From NCBI GenBank assembly GCA_030430615.1, contig JAUIKV010000005.1:1-32865 (forward strand): DNA of 32,865 nucleotides, written 5' to 3'. The notes under the pieces were generated by a model. It did no database searches, had not been told where the DNA came from, and saw only the letters and a list, made by a program, of their open reading frames with translations. Made by a program: the position numbers and the translations under genes. The stretch comes from Bacteroidia bacterium (GTDB lineage Bacteria; Bacteroidota; Bacteroidia; Flavobacteriales; Flavobacteriaceae). Positions 23,742 through 32,134 of the stretch are shown one piece after another. Position 1 is the first letter of the stretch. Every line of letters starts with the position of its first letter.

Positions 23742-24320
23742 TTAAAATTCGAGGTCGGTTACGAGATCGAATTCATCGTAAATTGCCTTATCCTTGAGGT
23801 CATCGAAGAAACTCGTCGAACCATAGCGGATATCGTATACAGTTCTGTCAATCTTGACATTGGCTGTTGCCTTGTTTCCGTATACTGACATTTCAAAAGT
23901 TACAGGAGCAGTTTTACCTTTAACAGTAAGGTCTCCGGTGACCTCATATGAGTTTTTGCCAGTGCTTTTGACATTTGTAAACACCAGATTCGCAGTTGGA
24001 AACTTCTCAACGCCAAAGAAATCATCCGATTTCAAGTGTCCTTCAAGCTTTCCTTTGTATTCTCCTTCCAGGTCATTCGTCACGATTGTGGTCATGTCCA
24101 CTTCGAATTCTCCTCCCGTAAGCTTTCCCTCGTCAAAGACCAGATGTCCTGATTTAAGCGCCACAGTTCCATAATGAGAGCCTGTTACTTTGTATCCTTT
24201 CCAGGTTACAGTGCTATTGTCAGTTTTGATCTCTTTTTTCTCGCCTTCAATCGTCGTAAACGAGAAAGTCACCACAGCCATAAGAATTACAGCCGCTAAG
24301 GTTTTTACTTTGTTTGTCAT
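23742..24320 (-). CDS. YceI-family lipocalin-like exported protein
   Basis: A 192-residue protein. A signal peptide (about residues 1-22, MTNKVKTLAAVILMAVVTFSF) is followed by a YceI domain: TVTWKGYKVTGSHYGTVALKSGHLVFDEGKLTGGEFEVDM near the start and VTGDLTVKGKTAPVTFEM in the middle. The family folds as an isoprenoid-binding beta-barrel in the periplasm, and some members respond to base or stress. No binding partner is evident from the neighbours. It is monocistronic, with its own terminator. Confidence 0.93.
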   Translation of the reverse strand: MTNKVKTLAAVILMAVVTFSFTTIEGEKKEIKTDNSTVTWKGYKVTGSHYGTVALKSGHLVFDEGKLTGGEFEVDMTTIVTNDLEGEYKGKLEGHLKSDDFFGVEKFPTANLVFTNVKSTGKNSYEVTGDLTVKGKTAPVTFEMSVYGNKATANVKIDRTVYDIRYGSTSFFDDLKDKAIYDEFDLVTDLEF

Positions 24321-24364
24321 GGTTTTTAAAATTTAATGTTTATTCGATGAATTATTTACTAAGA

Positions 24365-24718
24365 TTATTTTCCGAAATAAAATTTCTCTTTCACGATCTG
24401 TCCGTCTCTCCATTCTTGAACAGCTACCTGGGTGAACTGCTCTTCGGTTCCTTCGCTTGACTGGTATGAAACCTGCCACTCTACCATGGTGGTTCCTTCT
24501 CCGACCGCTACTTTCAAAGGTTTGACACAGTTCATCTCCTTTACGCTTGATAGAAAAGCTTTTCTGGCCTGTATGGCCTTTTCTTTTCCCCTGACCGGCT
24601 CCTCGTCGTTTTCCTGGACCTCTACTTCAGGGTCGTAGAACTTTTCGAGGGCCTGGATTTCCTGACCCTGCAACAACATGTCATTCAAGTCTCCAACTTT
24701 TTCCAACAAGGTGTTCAT
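24365..24718 (-). CDS. SnoaL/NTF2-like fold protein
   Basis: A 117-residue protein from the ATG at 24718. The pattern of a long N-terminal helix (NTLLEKVGDLNDMLLQGQEIQALEKFYDPEV), a GKEKAIQARKAFL segment and a series of beta strands ending VQEWRDGQIVKEKFYF is that of small NTF2-like proteins. No catalytic residues can be named, and the family holds both enzymes and ligand binders. An upstream TTG at 24751 would add eleven codons that run across a GATCTTTG promoter-like sequence, so the ATG is preferred. Confidence 0.75.
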   Translation of the reverse strand: MNTLLEKVGDLNDMLLQGQEIQALEKFYDPEVEVQENDEEPVRGKEKAIQARKAFLSSVKEMNCVKPLKVAVGEGTTMVEWQVSYQSSEGTEEQFTQVAVQEWRDGQIVKEKFYFGK

Positions 24719-24814
24719 ACGATCAAAATTTACATGGCAAAGATCGCTCAAAGGAAGGCTTTGAAAAATAATGTAGATTATAAAATAAAGTTAAACTAGT
24801 TTAACATCCGGGCC

Positions 24815-25405
24815 CTATTGCTCCTGGATGAGCTGACTTTTGATCTTACTCAGAAATTCCTTGGTGATTCCCAGGTAAGAGGCGATGAGGTACTGGGGCA
24901 CCCGCTGTTCGATCAGGGGGTATTGTTTTCGGAAATACAAGTAGCGGTCCCTTGCAGACATGCTCAGGTTTCTCACTACCCTTTTTTGAGAGGCCGCGAG
25001 GGCTCTTTCCACAATTTTTCGAAAGAATCTTTCCAAAATCGGAATTTCATCGAGAAGTTTGTCGTGGTTCTCATAAGGGAACAGAACAACCTCCGTGTTT
25101 TCGAGGCATTGTACGTTGAAGTCAGAAGGAGTTTGGGATGTAAAACTCGCCAGATCTGAGGTCCACCAGTCTTCTACCGAGAACATGATCACGTGCTCCT
25201 GGCCCTGGTCATCGAGATAAAAGGTCTTCGTACAACCCTTGAGGACAAAGGCGCTGACAGAACACACATCCCCCTGCTGCAGAATGTACTGGCCTTTGAG
25301 GTATTGCCTTGTCTTTATTCGCGAAAGCAGTATTTTCTCCTCTTCCTCGCTCAATTCAACGATTCGGTTGATGTAGTCGATAAGGGGCTGTTCCTTTCTG
25401 ATCAT
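24815..25405 (-). CDS. Crp/Fnr-family transcriptional regulator
   Basis: A 196-residue regulator. The cyclic-nucleotide-binding-like beta roll spans about 20-125 (KGQYILQQGDVCSVSAFVLKG), and the C-terminal winged helix carries VPQYLIASYLGITKEFLSKIK, the short form common in Bacteroidota. The conserved cAMP phosphate-binding Arg-Ser pair is not evident, so it may bind another ligand or none. The start ATG at 25405 overlaps the TGA of the GH9 gene (ATGA), which makes translational coupling likely. The frame extends 22 codons upstream into the GH9 gene, but that part is not conserved-looking. Confidence 0.88.
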   Translation of the reverse strand: MIRKEQPLIDYINRIVELSEEEEKILLSRIKTRQYLKGQYILQQGDVCSVSAFVLKGCTKTFYLDDQGQEHVIMFSVEDWWTSDLASFTSQTPSDFNVQCLENTEVVLFPYENHDKLLDEIPILERFFRKIVERALAASQKRVVRNLSMSARDRYLYFRKQYPLIEQRVPQYLIASYLGITKEFLSKIKSQLIQEQ

Positions 25406-27108
25406 TGGTTTTTTCGGTTCTGCTCGAGATAGCCCAGCACAAAAACGGCTGGGGCGTTCCAGTTGATGCACACCTCATTAGACGCGAAACTGGGTTCTAC
25501 GTCCATGTAGGCTTTTGCCGGATGCTCCGAGTTGTATTCCACCTCGTGCTGGTCCTGTCGATCATGGTTAGGGCCTCCGATGACAAAGCCGGGTACCGGA
25601 TCGGCAATCCCATCAGCCCCGCTTGGCCTGTGATGAGGAAACATCACAGGCTTGCTTCCGAAACCTGTCAGGAAACAGTATCCCGTGGCATTTTTTCCAA
25701 AGATATAATCATTAATCCTTTCTGCACCTGCGAGGTATTTTTCGTCTCCCGAAAGACGGTGTGCCACACACAATATCATGGCTTGGTTCAGGACGTCGCT
25801 GTTCGAGCCCCATTCGTAGCGATCAAGGGCCACATGATAAGGATTCTTGTCGATTTTCACCAGGAGACTGTCGGCGAGCTTAAGATGATCCGAAACCAGG
25901 GGGTCAGCCATCTTCTTTGGAAGCTTGTCCCTGTTTTCCAGCAGAGAGTGAAAGGCATTATTACGCACAAAAAACTTCCAACTGTTCGTGAGTTGATGCT
26001 GGTATGGCTGAGGATTCTTTTCCAGGTATTTCAGGTATTTTCTTTCTCCCGTTGCGAGGTAGAGCTCGGCCGCCGCCCAATAGAAATCATCGGAGAAAAC
26101 CGTATCATCATATTGGCCGGTACTGACATCCTCAGGATTGGAAAAAGGCACATTCCTGTTGCGAAGGGCCCACTTCCAGGCCTTCTCTGCCGAAATAATG
26201 GCCTCCGCTGACCAGACCGGGTCAGCAGAAGTGTAGAGGCGTCCGGCCTGGGCCATGACAGCAGCGTAACCCAGTGTCGCGGCTGTTCCCTTTCCGATGA
26301 TAAAGCGCTCCAAGTCGTAGGCCTCCGGCATGATGAAGCCTGAAAAGTTTTTGGCCGTCAGTTTGTGATAAACCCCTCCGTCGCGGTCCTGCATCGTTCT
26401 GATCCAGTTAAGCTCGTAGAGCAATTCGTCCCAAAGGTCACTCTGTTCGTTGCCGCTTTCAGGAATGTTGAGCGAAGCATCCGGTATAGCCTCCGGGTAC
26501 TGCTCGAGCAGGTGAAGCATCTGTCCGGTGGAAAGAGCCGCATTTACAATGTACTTTCCGTAATCGCCGGCGTCGTACCAGCCCCCTGGCGAACTGAGCT
26601 GTCCCTTCTTGCGACCTGATGAAGGATGGTAGGCACAAGCCGTATCCGGATGACCTGTAGCCCTTTTGTACATGCCACCGAAGGTCTCCTCTATGGGCAT
26701 CGAGGCCCGCTGAAAGTAATAGCTTTTGATCGACGCATTCAACGCTTTCTCAAACACTTTTTTCTCAATAGAAAAAGGATAGGAAGTTCCAACACTGTCG
26801 ATTTCAATGGTGTAGGTTCCCGGGGTTTTGAGATCTGTGAAATCACCTGACATAACCCTTTCTCCTGAGGTGTCCCAGGTGCCGCGATCCTGAAGCTCTC
26901 CGTTGAAAACAACCTCTCCCTGGCCATCAATGACCCTGAATTCACCTGCTGTTTGATCGACTAGAATAAACTCCTTCACCGAACCCGGATAATATCCGAT
27001 TTGGTTCAGCCGGATGCTGTCAGAAGTTTCAAGGGGCGGCTTTTCTGATTCGCATTGAACGCAAATCAAAGAAAGAAGGGCCAGAAAAAAATATCGCTTG
27101 ATGGTCAT
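25402..27108 (-). CDS. Glycoside hydrolase family 9 lipoprotein (endoglucanase-like)
   Basis: A 568-residue secreted enzyme. The N-terminus is a lipoprotein-type signal with Cys19 (LLSLICVQC); the Gln before Cys is atypical. A CelD-type immunoglobulin-like domain follows (about 30-115: IRLNQIGYYPGSVKEFILVD), then the (alpha/alpha)6 catalytic domain with GGWYDAGDYGKY (Asp179 and Asp182), HHRPSGADG and the acid glutamate in SNEVCINWNAP (Glu545). GH9 enzymes invert beta-1,4-glucan or mixed-linkage bonds; some act on glucosamine oligomers or laminarin, so the substrate is open. It is followed by, and overlaps, a Crp/Fnr regulator gene. Confidence 0.92.
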   Translation of the reverse strand: MTIKRYFFLALLSLICVQCESEKPPLETSDSIRLNQIGYYPGSVKEFILVDQTAGEFRVIDGQGEVVFNGELQDRGTWDTSGERVMSGDFTDLKTPGTYTIEIDSVGTSYPFSIEKKVFEKALNASIKSYYFQRASMPIEETFGGMYKRATGHPDTACAYHPSSGRKKGQLSSPGGWYDAGDYGKYIVNAALSTGQMLHLLEQYPEAIPDASLNIPESGNEQSDLWDELLYELNWIRTMQDRDGGVYHKLTAKNFSGFIMPEAYDLERFIIGKGTAATLGYAAVMAQAGRLYTSADPVWSAEAIISAEKAWKWALRNRNVPFSNPEDVSTGQYDDTVFSDDFYWAAAELYLATGERKYLKYLEKNPQPYQHQLTNSWKFFVRNNAFHSLLENRDKLPKKMADPLVSDHLKLADSLLVKIDKNPYHVALDRYEWGSNSDVLNQAMILCVAHRLSGDEKYLAGAERINDYIFGKNATGYCFLTGFGSKPVMFPHHRPSGADGIADPVPGFVIGGPNHDRQDQHEVEYNSEHPAKAYMDVEPSFASNEVCINWNAPAVFVLGYLEQNRKNQ

Positions 27109-27134
27109 CTTTATGTTGTTCTAGAATCGTTCGG

Positions 27135-27210
27135 ATTTCTCCAAATGCTCGAATTTCTCCAAAGATAAAGTTTAGGAGTCTTTCGATTGTTTAAAATCTT
27201 TCCAAAGATA
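27135..27210 (-). promoter_or_regulatory. Repeated TATCTTTG elements upstream of the GH9 gene
   Basis: The minus strand has exact TATCTTTG at 27167-27160 and again at 27210-27203. Two further copies of ATTTCTCCAAA (27135-27145 and 27153-27163, plus strand) are 18 bp apart. One or both TATCTTTG copies may act as -7 elements, giving leaders of about 45 and 90 nt to the ATG at 27108. Confidence 0.45.
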
Positions 27211-27242
27211 AAAATGAACACATTGCAAATTGATGACTAAAA

Positions 27243-28496
27243 TCATTGAGCAGCAGGGGCTGGACGAGCGGTTTTTAGAAAAGGTTGCCATTTCAAGTAG
27301 GTGCCACATCTCCAGAGCCATTCAAGAGGTCCGTACCTGAAGCTTTTCAGCCAGTATTTGCTTAGTAAGGTCTGTATGATGATAAGACCGATTCCCATGA
27401 GAAAACAGATAAGTGCGCCAAAATGCCCTATGTATCCGAGCCCCCAACCGAAATAGAGAAAGGTGCCAATCACCGATTGCATGACGTAATTGGTGAGTGC
27501 CATTCTTCCGTAAGGGGCAAAAAAGGCCAGTCTTTTATTCCAGGACTGCTTCTGATAGAGCATTAAAAAACCGCATAAAATAATCGAGGCCATTGAAATG
27601 CTGACCCAGTCCATGAAATTCATGCCCAAAGCAAACTGCCAGGTTGAGAAATCGATGGGTTGTGGTGCGGTTGCAAATGTTGCGATCACAAACCCGACGC
27701 TAAGAATCAGTGCGCCGATAGACCAGAGCATGAAGTCTTTGATTTTCTTTGAATAGGCAGAAAGGTCCTTGAAGAGGCCGATTCGGCCCAGCCACAGTCC
27801 GATCAAAAAGTAAGCAAAAGTGTAGTAGAACCTACCAAAAAAAGAAACTTGAAAGTCGATCTTGGTCAGCATCCCGTAGGTGACATTGAGATAAAACACT
27901 TCTCCCAGGCTTCCGTTAGTTATCGTGTCGATATAGTTTTTAACCAGTTCATGGTTGTTGTCCATCATCGGATGCACGCCCGTTACACCTTCCGCGCCGA
28001 AGATGGCAAAGGCGATGAATCGCGGTATCCCGAGAAAGATGAGTCCCGCTGTGATAAGCAGCCATTTTGAAGACACCCTGTAAAACGGGATGATAAAAGG
28101 GGCCAGGACTGCGTAAATGGTCAGGATGTCCCCTCGGTAGAAAAGCTGGTGAACACAACCGATCAGGAACAACAAGAACGCCCGCCAGATAAAGCGGCCA
28201 CTGAATTTCTGACCTTTGTTTTGGGCCGAATCCATCTGAATGGAAAAACTCAGGCCGAACAGAATTGAGAAAAGCGCAAAAAATTTCCCGGTAAAGAAGA
28301 TACCGATAATTCCCTGGATGATCTGGTCGGGAATTCCGTTGACGCCTTCCATGAACCCTTCAGGATGTGGGCCAGCGATGTATTGCTCCACCATGTGAAC
28401 CAGGGCCACTCCGGCCAGGGCAAAACCTCTGAGGGCATCAATGGAGATGATTCTGTTTTTGACTGGGGGTGACAGGGTTTGGGAACTGGCAGTCAT
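27243..28496 (-). CDS. DUF418-family polytopic membrane protein
   Basis: A 417-residue protein with about ten transmembrane helices. The family opening RIISIDALRGFALAGVALVH lies at about residues 15-34. The C-terminal DUF418 portion contains GRMALTNYVMQSVIGTFLYFGWGLG, followed by SKYWLKSFRYGPLEWLWRCGTYLKWQP. Family members (YeiB-like) are related to acyltransferase-3 proteins, and their function is unknown. The ATG at 28496 is preferred to a TTG eight codons upstream. Confidence 0.9.
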   Translation of the reverse strand: MTASSQTLSPPVKNRIISIDALRGFALAGVALVHMVEQYIAGPHPEGFMEGVNGIPDQIIQGIIGIFFTGKFFALFSILFGLSFSIQMDSAQNKGQKFSGRFIWRAFLLFLIGCVHQLFYRGDILTIYAVLAPFIIPFYRVSSKWLLITAGLIFLGIPRFIAFAIFGAEGVTGVHPMMDNNHELVKNYIDTITNGSLGEVFYLNVTYGMLTKIDFQVSFFGRFYYTFAYFLIGLWLGRIGLFKDLSAYSKKIKDFMLWSIGALILSVGFVIATFATAPQPIDFSTWQFALGMNFMDWVSISMASIILCGFLMLYQKQSWNKRLAFFAPYGRMALTNYVMQSVIGTFLYFGWGLGYIGHFGALICFLMGIGLIIIQTLLSKYWLKSFRYGPLEWLWRCGTYLKWQPFLKTARPAPAAQ

Positions 28497-28674
28497 GGGC
28501 AGGTGATTAGGTCTACCCAACTAGACGCTCAATCGATGGAATATGTTACTCTCTTTTTCGACTATTTTTCCTGGTAATTCTTATTCTTACTGCTTTCAAA
28601 TTCAATATGATGGAATTTTGGTTTATTTTTATGGATTATCAACAATCAATTTGCGAATTCTATTTTTTGATTAG

Positions 28675-29721
28675 ATGGATCGAGTAGTAACCTTTGGGGA
28701 GATCATGCTTCGATTGGCACCTCCCGGATTTTTGAGGTTTTCACAGGCCAATCAGTTTGATGTGGTGTATGGCGGCGGAGAGTCTAATGTTGCTGTTTCG
28801 CTGGCGAATTACGGTGTTCCGGTAGACTTTGTGACCCGACTTCCTGACAATGACATCGGGGCCTGTGCAATGATGGAGATGCGAAAGCGCGGTGTTGGCG
28901 TTGACAAGATCGTTTACGGAGGAGACCGCCTAGGGATTTACTTTTTGGAGACCGGCGCAGTTAGTCGCGGCTCGACAGTAGTCTATGACCGGGCGCATTC
29001 TGCCATGAGTGAGATCAGGGCAGGCATGGTGGACTGGGATTCGGTCTTTGAAGGTGTGAGCTGGTTCCACTGGACGGGCATCACCCCGGCGATTTCACAG
29101 GGAGCCGCAGATGCCTGCCTGGAGGCGGTTAAAGCGGCCAGTGATTGTGGTATAACCATTTCAACAGATCTGAACTATCGGGCCAAGCTATGGAAGTACT
29201 GCGATGATGCACACCGGGAGAAAGTGATGACCGAGCTGACCTCATATTGCGACATCGTTCTGGGCAACGAGGAGGACGCAGAGATGCACTTTGGCATCAA
29301 ACCTGAAGGGATCAGCGTACAGACTGAAGGGCACAACGTAAAGGCAGAAGCCTTTTTGTCGGTTTGCCAGCAGATGATGAAGAAGTTCCCAAGGGCGCGC
29401 AAGGTAATAACTACGCTTCGGGGCTCGATCTCGGCGTCACACAACACCTGGGCGGGCGTACTGTACGATGGCGAAACCATGTACGAATCTCCTCAATACC
29501 AGATCACGGACATCGTGGATCGGGTAGGTGGTGGTGATTCCTTTATGGGAGGGCTGATCTACGGCTTGCTGAAATACCCGGAAGACGATCAGAACGCATT
29601 GAACTTTGCGGTGGCCGCTTCCTGTTTGAAGCACACGATCAAGGGAGATTCCAACCTGGTGACGGTAGCCGAAGTTGAGAAGCTCATGGGCGGAGACGCA
29701 TCGGGAAGAGTTGCGAGATAG
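28675..29721 (+). CDS. kdgK: 2-keto-3-deoxygluconate kinase (PfkB family)
   Basis: A 348-residue ribokinase-fold enzyme that phosphorylates 2-keto-3-deoxygluconate to KDPG. The N-terminal GEIMLRLAPPG and the substrate-site GGGESNVAVSLANYG (about 33-47) are typical of KdgK. The anion hole and catalytic base lie in DRVGGGDSFMGGL, a GGGD variant of the usual GAGD. The length is slightly above the family norm because of an insertion (MHFGIKPEGISVQTEGHNVKAE). The KDPG aldolase gene follows after 60 bp, which supports the substrate call over other PfkB sugars. Confidence 0.88.
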   Translation: MDRVVTFGEIMLRLAPPGFLRFSQANQFDVVYGGGESNVAVSLANYGVPVDFVTRLPDNDIGACAMMEMRKRGVGVDKIVYGGDRLGIYFLETGAVSRGSTVVYDRAHSAMSEIRAGMVDWDSVFEGVSWFHWTGITPAISQGAADACLEAVKAASDCGITISTDLNYRAKLWKYCDDAHREKVMTELTSYCDIVLGNEEDAEMHFGIKPEGISVQTEGHNVKAEAFLSVCQQMMKKFPRARKVITTLRGSISASHNTWAGVLYDGETMYESPQYQITDIVDRVGGGDSFMGGLIYGLLKYPEDDQNALNFAVAASCLKHTIKGDSNLVTVAEVEKLMGGDASGRVAR

Positions 29722-29781
29722 AGAGCAGCGAGATCCAATTAATTTCTCGCGTTATTTGTATTTTAAAAATAATAAAGAAAA

Positions 29782-30447
29782 ATGGCACAGTTCACGCGTT
29801 TAGAAGTGGCAAACAGAATGAAGGAGATCGGCTTGGTCACTTTGTTCTATCACCCCGACGTGGAGATCGCCAAGCAGGTTGTCAAGGCCTGCTATGATGC
29901 CGGGGCTCGATTGTTGGAATTCACGGCACGTGGCGATTTTGCCCATGAGGTCTTTGGCGAATTGGTCAAATATGCGATCAAAGAGCTGCCCGGGATGATC
30001 ATGGGTGTAGGTTCGGTGACAGACGCTGCAGCCGCCTCAAGGTTCATGTCACTGGGGGCAAACTTTATAGTGACCCCGGTACTCAGAGAAGATATTGCAA
30101 TGGTGTGCAACCGAAGAAAAGTCCTTTGGTCACCGGGTTGTGGCAGCCTGACTGAAATCACGCGGGCTGAAGAATTGGGTTGTGAGATTGTGAAATTGTT
30201 TCCGGGAGGGGTTTATGGTCCGGGCTTTGTCAAAGCGATCAAGGGCCCGCAGCCCTGGACGAGCATCATGCCCACAGGAGGTGTTTCACCGACCAAAGAA
30301 AGCCTGAGCTCCTGGTTTGATGCAGGGGTGACCTGCGTCGGCATGGGATCCAAGCTGATCAAAAAAGATGATCAGGGAAGCTTCAACCTGGCTGAAATTC
30401 AGGAAAAGGTTATGGAGGCTTTGGAGATCATTAGAGATATTAGATGA
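29782..30447 (+). CDS. eda: KDPG/KHG aldolase
   Basis: A 221-residue class I aldolase that splits 2-keto-3-deoxy-6-phosphogluconate into pyruvate and glyceraldehyde 3-phosphate. The catalytic Glu is probably Glu46 in LLEFTARGDFAHEVF, the Schiff-base lysine is Lys138 in EIVKLFPGG, and the phosphate site is PTGGVSPTKES with GMGSKL. Together with kdgK it forms the two-step route from KDG to central metabolism, consistent with use of uronates such as those in alginate or pectin. Its 3' end overlaps that of the convergent HD gene by 8 bp. Confidence 0.92.
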   Translation: MAQFTRLEVANRMKEIGLVTLFYHPDVEIAKQVVKACYDAGARLLEFTARGDFAHEVFGELVKYAIKELPGMIMGVGSVTDAAAASRFMSLGANFIVTPVLREDIAMVCNRRKVLWSPGCGSLTEITRAEELGCEIVKLFPGGVYGPGFVKAIKGPQPWTSIMPTGGVSPTKESLSSWFDAGVTCVGMGSKLIKKDDQGSFNLAEIQEKVMEALEIIRDIR

Positions 30448-30994
30448 AAGCGCGATAATGATTGATCAATTCTTCAAGCCTTGATTCCAAGTAGGCATTG
30501 CCCCCTTTGAGCTCCTTGCGGATGAGCTTTGCGACTTCGAGGTAGTGTTTTTTCTTTTCAAGGGACCACGTATGTGGAGGTTCCTGCATGTTTGAGATGC
30601 GATCGGCCAACTTGACGGCCCATACTTCCTTCCTCAGGGCCTTGATTCGCATTAGACTGTCAGGGATTTGATCATCCGCAGGCAAATCTTCATTTTTGCT
30701 CAGGGCGAGAACCGCTACAGCAATTTCATGAGAAAAGCTTTCTGCTACTTCTTCAAATGAAGTAGAAGTGTCTTCCAAAACGTCGTGCAACAGGGCCACC
30801 TGCACCGCAAACTCAAGGTCGAAACCTGACGAATGCTTTGCCGCCAATATAACTTCCATGGCAACATTAGAAAGATGGACTAGATAACTGGCCTTCGAAG
30901 CTGGCATGGTTTGATCCGCGTGTCTTTCCCCGGCGAAACGGATGGCCTCCTGATAGGCTTGTTGAAGTTCGTATTCAGGCATTGGGCTTTTCAT
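30440..30994 (-). CDS. HD-domain protein, small alarmone (ppGpp) hydrolase-like
   Basis: A 184-residue protein consisting of a single RelA/SpoT-type HD hydrolase domain, like Mesh1. Seen: His25 in AGERHADQT, His40 in YLVHLSNVA, HDVLEDT at 70-76 (His70, Asp71, Glu74, Asp75) and KLADRISNMQ at 128-137 (Asp131). These are the Mn-binding and substrate residues of (p)ppGpp hydrolases. No synthetase, TGS or ACT domain is present. Hydrolysis of (p)ppGpp or of NADPH, as reported for Mesh1, is possible; direct evidence is lacking. It diverges from mscL and converges with eda. Confidence 0.8.
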   Translation of the reverse strand: MKSPMPEYELQQAYQEAIRFAGERHADQTMPASKASYLVHLSNVAMEVILAAKHSSGFDLEFAVQVALLHDVLEDTSTSFEEVAESFSHEIAVAVLALSKNEDLPADDQIPDSLMRIKALRKEVWAVKLADRISNMQEPPHTWSLEKKKHYLEVAKLIRKELKGGNAYLESRLEELINHYRAFI

Positions 30995-31051
30995 GAGTGC
31001 AGTCTTCCGAAAAGGTTTAAATTAAGCATTTTCTGAAAGATCCAAATAAAA

Positions 31052-31059
31052 TATCTTTG
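31052..31059 (+). promoter_or_regulatory. Putative -7 element (TATCTTTG) of mscL
   Basis: An exact TAnnTTTG match whose end is 19 bp before the mscL ATG. A TTTT at 31029-31032 stands at the usual 19-bp distance for a weak -33 element. Confidence 0.5.
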
Positions 31060-31078
31060 CGCTTTAAACAAAAGAACC

Positions 31079-31537
31079 ATGAAACTATACCGAGAGTTTA
31101 AAAATTTTGCAGTCAAAGGCAACATGCTGGACATGGCCGTTGGTATCATCCTGGGAGCCTCTTTCAACAAAGTGATCAATGTTTTGGTAAAACAGGTCAT
31201 GATGCCGCCCCTGTCACTCCTTTCAGGAAACATGAATCTTGAGGATCGAAGAATTGTGCTAAAAGATCCGGTTTTGGATGCCCAGGGAGCGATTGTCAAG
31301 GAAGAGATCGCCATAGGCTATGGAGCCTTGATCGAAGCTTTTGTAGACTTTTTCGTAATCGGCTTTACCATTTTCATTGTCGTCAAGTTTATGAACAAAG
31401 TGATCAAGAAGGCGGAGGACACAAAGGACCAAACGGTGGAGACCCCTAAAAACATAGAGTTGATGACAAAGATGACCCAACTGCTCGAGGAGCAGAATCA
31501 AATATTGGGGGCCAAGGTGTCAGGGCAAAAGTCCTAA
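31079..31537 (+). CDS. mscL: Large-conductance mechanosensitive channel MscL
   Basis: A 152-residue pentameric channel protein that opens under hypo-osmotic shock. The N-terminal amphipathic helix and TM1 read EFKNFAVKGNMLDMAVGIILGASFNKVI (residues 6-33), with the family's KGN and GxAF-like pore pattern. TM2 is AFVDFFVIGFTIFIVVKFMNK (about 87-107), and a charged C-terminal helix follows. It is slightly longer than E. coli MscL (136), mainly in the periplasmic loop. Confidence 0.95.
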   Translation: MKLYREFKNFAVKGNMLDMAVGIILGASFNKVINVLVKQVMMPPLSLLSGNMNLEDRRIVLKDPVLDAQGAIVKEEIAIGYGALIEAFVDFFVIGFTIFIVVKFMNKVIKKAEDTKDQTVETPKNIELMTKMTQLLEEQNQILGAKVSGQKS

Positions 31538-31554
31538 TAAAAAGGAGAAGAACA

Positions 31555-32007
31555 TCAACCGAGTTGAAGTTCGTAAAGGGGTTTGTCGTTTTCGTACTCG
31601 AACAACTTTGAGATGTCCATGACATTATCCACTCCGTCGAGGTCACACAAATATTCCACGACTGCGCAGAGACCCCTGTATTGTGCTTCCTTGTCTTTGG
31701 GGTTCACCTTTTTCTCGCTTCTGCGGAAAGGAAGGCTGTATCCGCAGCCCTGCAGGAATACGGTTTCAATGGTCAGGAGTTCTGAAGGGCTGTAGCCATT
31801 GATCTTTCTTCCGGCAACTTCATTCAATCTTCCCAGGTAACTCAATTGAGTGGAACCGTGTTTGTCGGTAAGGTGCTTCCAGGTGTCCAGATTGTCACAA
31901 ATATTCCCAACGGCGCAGTGATGGCAATTCTCGGGATCAAGGGATCCGGAGTGAAATGCAGTATACAACCTGGTTATGGCTCGCTCGAGTCTGTAAGAAG
32001 CATTCAT
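31555..32007 (-). CDS. Conserved cysteine-containing protein (often mislabelled Na+-NQR subunit F)
   Basis: A 150-residue protein of a family common in flavobacteria. It carries CHHCAVGNIC (Cys28, Cys31, Cys37), the segment SPSELLTIETVFLQGCGY (Cys88), GLCAVVEYLC (Cys114, Cys121) and the end NVMDISKLFEYENDKPLYEL. In databases, as I recall them, such proteins are named Na+-translocating NADH-quinone reductase subunit F. The real NqrF is about 400 residues with FAD, NADH and 2Fe-2S domains, none of which is here. The spacing of six cysteines suggests metal or cluster binding; this is inference. Confidence 0.8.
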   Translation of the reverse strand: MNASYRLERAITRLYTAFHSGSLDPENCHHCAVGNICDNLDTWKHLTDKHGSTQLSYLGRLNEVAGRKINGYSPSELLTIETVFLQGCGYSLPFRRSEKKVNPKDKEAQYRGLCAVVEYLCDLDGVDNVMDISKLFEYENDKPLYELQLG

Positions 32008-32134
32008 GATCTCATTGTTTTAGGTTACCGGTTTGAGGTCAGTTGAAGGGCACTTTTTCGGTTCTTTAAAAATACGCATATTTTTATTCAGTTTCAAGAA
32101 ATGAGGGAATCTTAATTGTTTTGGGCATTTCGGA

